Shown here piece after piece: positions 62,050-64,000 of a stretch of DNA of 64,000 nt (position 1 is the first letter of the stretch; every line of letters begins with the position of its first letter). Under the pieces are notes generated by a model that was given only the letters and a program-made list of their open reading frames with translations, did not search any database and was not told where the DNA came from. This DNA is from Paractinoplanes bogorensis. GTDB taxonomy: Bacteria; Actinomycetota; Actinomycetes; Mycobacteriales; Micromonosporaceae. The stretch is from assembly GCF_018829635.1 (NCBI RefSeq), contig NZ_JAHKKG010000005.1:124001-188000 (forward strand), given 5' to 3'. Position numbers and translations under genes: made by a program.

Positions 62050-63762
62050 ATGAGGAGACTGTTGACGGTGGTCGTGGCGGGCGGCCTGGTCGCCGGTGGC
62101 GGCTGGCTGACAGCACCGGGTGCGCAGGCCGCACCGGGTGCGCAGGCCGCACCGGGCGCGCAGGCCGCACCGGGTGCGCAGGCCGGGCCAGGCGCGCAGG
62201 CCGTACAGGGTGCGCAGGCCCTACAGGGTGCGCCTCCCGCGCCGGGCGCGCAGACCATCCGCGGCGCGCAAGCGGTCACCGGACGCGCAAACGCTCAAGC
62301 GGCGGGCATTTTGTGGGGCAAGTGCACCGACGCGGATCTGGTCAAGGCGAAGGCCCAATGCGCGCAACTTAGCGTTCCTCTCGACTATGAGCGTCCGAAG
62401 GGGACGACGATCTCGCTCGCCCTGTCGCGGGTTCGGCATACGGTTCCCGACGGCAAATATCAGGGCGTCATGCTGGTCAACCCGGGTGGTCCCGGGGGCT
62501 CGGGGCTCGCCCTGGCCACGTTGGGTGGGTTGGTGCCCAAGGGGGCCGGGAACGCGTACGACTGGATCGGGTTCGACCCGCGCGGTGTCGGCGCGAGCAA
62601 GCCGGCGCTTTCGTGCAGCGGGGATGTGACGGCGTACAACCGGCCGTCCTATGTGCCGGTCACCGCGGCGCTCGAGAAGACCTGGCGGCAACGGTCGAAA
62701 GACTATGCGCGAAAGTGCGCGAAGGCCGGTGGCGAACTGCTCGACCACGTCAAGAGCGCCGACAACGTGCGGGACATGGACAGCATCCGCCGGGCGCTGG
62801 GCGTGCAGCAGATCAACTACTACGGCTTCTCGTACGGGACGTACCTCGGTCAGCTGTACGCGAGCCGGTATCCGCGCGCCGTACGACGGATGATCCTGGA
62901 CGGGGTGATCGACGCACGCACGGTCTGGTACCGGTCGAACCTCGATCAGAACGTCGCGTTCGATCGGAACGCGAACATCTACTTCGACTGGATCGCCAAG
63001 AACGACAAGACGTTCGGGCTCGGCCGGGACGGCAGATCGATGGGCCAGGCCTACTACGGGTTGCTGGCGAAACTGCGAAAGTCCCCGGCGGGTGGAGTGA
63101 TCGGCCCGGACGAGGTGAACGATGTGGTGCTGCTCGCGACCTACAACGTGTCGGTCTGGCCGGTTGTCGCGGCGGCGTTCGCGGCGCTGGTCCGCAAAGG
63201 GGACTCGGGACCGGTCAAGAAGTTGTATGACGAGAACTATCCGCAGGGCGCGGGCAGCGACAACGGCTACGCGATGTATCTGGCCACCCTGTGCACCGAC
63301 GCGCGCTGGCCGCAGGACTTCGATCGGTGGAAGCGGGACGCCTGGCGGCAGCACGCCAAGGCGCCGTTCGTGACCTGGGCCAACACCTGGTACAACGCAC
63401 CGTGCCTGTCGTGGGCGGCCCAGCCGGGACGGCCGGCCGAGGTGGACGGGCGTCAGGCGCCCCCGGTGCTGCTGATCAGCGAGACGCTCGACGCGGCGAC
63501 CTCGTTCGAAGGGGCGCTCGAGACCCGGCGGCGTTTCCCGAAAGCCGCCTTGGTCGAGGGCGCCGGCGGCACCACTCACGCCTCGTCGCTCAGCGGTGTC
63601 GCCTGCGTCGACAACACGGTGGCCGACTATCTGGAGCGTGGCGCCCTTCCGGCCCGGCGGCCCGGCAACCGCTCGGATCGCCTGTGCGACCCGCTGCAGC
63701 CCCCGGCGGCGAACCAGCCGGCCGCAACGGGCCCGGCGCCGGCCGCGGACCAGAAAGGCTGA
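62050..63762 (+). CDS. Secreted tripeptidyl-peptidase-like alpha/beta hydrolase
   Basis: 570 residues from ATG 62050 (GTGAGG upstream; ATG 62029 would add 7 residues). Sec signal MRRLLTVVVAGGLVAGGGWLTAPGAQA, then a degenerate AQAAPG repeat, then the SlpD/TAP-type hydrolase: LVNPGGPGGSGLALATLGG (oxyanion), DWIGFDPRGVGAS, nucleophile Ser in YYGFSYGTYLG, Asp in SETLDAATSFEGA, His in GAGGTTHASSLSG, and the C-terminal TAP-C domain with YNAPCLSWAAQPGRP and LCDPLQPP cysteines. Exported aminopeptidase cleaving tripeptides from protein ends. The proline/alanine-rich tail (AANQPAATGPAPAADQ) resembles a wall linker. Confidence 0.92.
   Translation: MRRLLTVVVAGGLVAGGGWLTAPGAQAAPGAQAAPGAQAAPGAQAGPGAQAVQGAQALQGAPPAPGAQTIRGAQAVTGRANAQAAGILWGKCTDADLVKAKAQCAQLSVPLDYERPKGTTISLALSRVRHTVPDGKYQGVMLVNPGGPGGSGLALATLGGLVPKGAGNAYDWIGFDPRGVGASKPALSCSGDVTAYNRPSYVPVTAALEKTWRQRSKDYARKCAKAGGELLDHVKSADNVRDMDSIRRALGVQQINYYGFSYGTYLGQLYASRYPRAVRRMILDGVIDARTVWYRSNLDQNVAFDRNANIYFDWIAKNDKTFGLGRDGRSMGQAYYGLLAKLRKSPAGGVIGPDEVNDVVLLATYNVSVWPVVAAAFAALVRKGDSGPVKKLYDENYPQGAGSDNGYAMYLATLCTDARWPQDFDRWKRDAWRQHAKAPFVTWANTWYNAPCLSWAAQPGRPAEVDGRQAPPVLLISETLDAATSFEGALETRRRFPKAALVEGAGGTTHASSLSGVACVDNTVADYLERGALPARRPGNRSDRLCDPLQPPAANQPAATGPAPAADQKG
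62113..62274 (+). repeat. Degenerating 18-bp repeat in the peptidase signal region
   Basis: Nine units of 18 bp starting at 62113. The first four are nearly identical (GCACCGGGTGCGCAGGCC) and they decay downstream. They encode APGAQA-type hexapeptides, each ending in an Ala-X-Ala-like signal peptidase site, so the protein has several alternative cleavage positions. Confidence 0.9.
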
Positions 63763-63790
63763 CCGCGCAAGTTGAGCGAACGAGCGCCGC

Positions 63791-64000
63791 TCGGACCGCG
63801 CAGAGTGAGCGTTCGGCCGCTCGGACCGCGCAAAGTGAGCGTTCGCCCGCTCGGACCGCGCAGAGTGAGCGTTCGGCCGCTCGGACCGCGCAAAGTGAGC
63901 GTTCGCCCGCTCGGACCGCGCAAAGTGAGCGATCGGCCGCTCGGACCGCGCAGAGTGAGCGATCGCCCGCTCGGACCGCGCAAAGTGAGCGATCGCCCGC
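63791..64000. repeat. 30-bp tandem array reaching the window end
   Basis: Seven exact-length 30-bp units start at 63791, 63821, 63851, 63881, 63911, 63941 and 63971, running to the last base. Each starts TCGGACCGCGCA. They vary at three sites only (CAG/CAA, GTT/GAT, CGG/CGC), in the order G-T-G, A-T-C, G-T-G, A-T-C, A-A-G, G-A-C, A-A-C. Each unit can form a GAGCG/CGCTC hairpin. All frames stay open across it because the period is a multiple of three; the minus strand reads RGPSGRTLTL-like decapeptides. No spacers, so not CRISPR. Noncoding array or the end of a gene from outside the window. Confidence 0.9.

Noticed and set aside
63791..64000. CRISPR array at the window end
   Set aside because: Units are strictly contiguous with a 30-bp period and no unique spacers; no cas gene is present.
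63627..64000. A repeat-peptide gene on the minus strand entering from outside
   Set aside because: The frame is open only because the repeat period is a multiple of three, all frames are open there, and it would overlap the peptidase gene by 136 bases. Kept as a possibility only.

Overview
The window comes from a high-GC actinomycete, most likely Micromonosporaceae (Actinoplanes-like). The evidence is very high G/C at third codon positions, many GTG starts, 1-4 bp gene overlaps, and the gene families present (Streptomyces-type LacI regulators, DUF6082, GGDEF proteins with long membrane domains, MmyB-like XRE regulators, large FtsX permease pairs). I saw no rRNA, tRNA, IS element, phage gene or CRISPR array.

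Layout. 1-6.5 kb: the end of a ribose/arabinose-type ABC importer (ATPase, two permeases) fused by overlaps to araB-araD-araA and closed by a hairpin. 6.5-12.9 kb: single genes (epoxide hydrolase, small secreted protein, a LacI-like sensor protein without a DNA-binding domain, DUF6082-like protein, MASE1-like membrane protein, GNAT, NTF2-like protein) ending in a secreted GH43 arabinanase that could feed the ara operon. 13.1-17.8 kb: MFS pump, nitronate monooxygenase-like flavoprotein, TetR, and an orphan TrpB2. 17.9-26.9 kb: a galactoside locus: LacI repressor with two matching TGTGTG-N6-CACACA operators, GH42, two permeases, binding lipoprotein, GH36 alpha-galactosidase. 26.9-27.6 kb: weakly coding stretch with a 26-codon leader frame, a 13-bp hairpin and a small membrane protein. 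27.7-35.2 kb: four-gene ABC/FtsX operon with a direct-repeat promoter. 35.2-43.6 kb: PQQ-like propeller, then a sugar importer operon with aldolase, ADP-dependent-type kinase and phosphomannose isomerase, divergent from a DeoR regulator. 43.6-53.3 kb: an ArsR-SRPBCC/RibD-like pair with a probably leaderless promoter, a diguanylate cyclase, and a compact operon of NmrA-like protein, double-module histidine kinase, VOC-like leader frame, DHA2 pump, degenerate kinase, response regulator and FAD oxidoreductase, divergent from an XRE regulator. 54.3-64 kb: a DUF349 protein with an unexpected death-fold-like tail, aldo/keto reductase, anchored protein, a frameshifted gene remnant, a GH67-like membrane protein with a 42-bp minisatellite, a secreted tripeptidyl-peptidase-like hydrolase with an 18-bp repeat, and a 30-bp tandem array running off the end.

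Together this is largely a carbohydrate-acquisition region (arabinose/arabinan, galactosides, a third hexose) with stress, efflux and signalling operons between. The most unusual item is the 741-residue protein at 54285-56510, where a housekeeping-type DUF349 protein continues in frame into about 335 residues resembling prokaryotic conflict-system modules and ending in a death-like domain. Families were assigned by eye from motifs; no database search was run.
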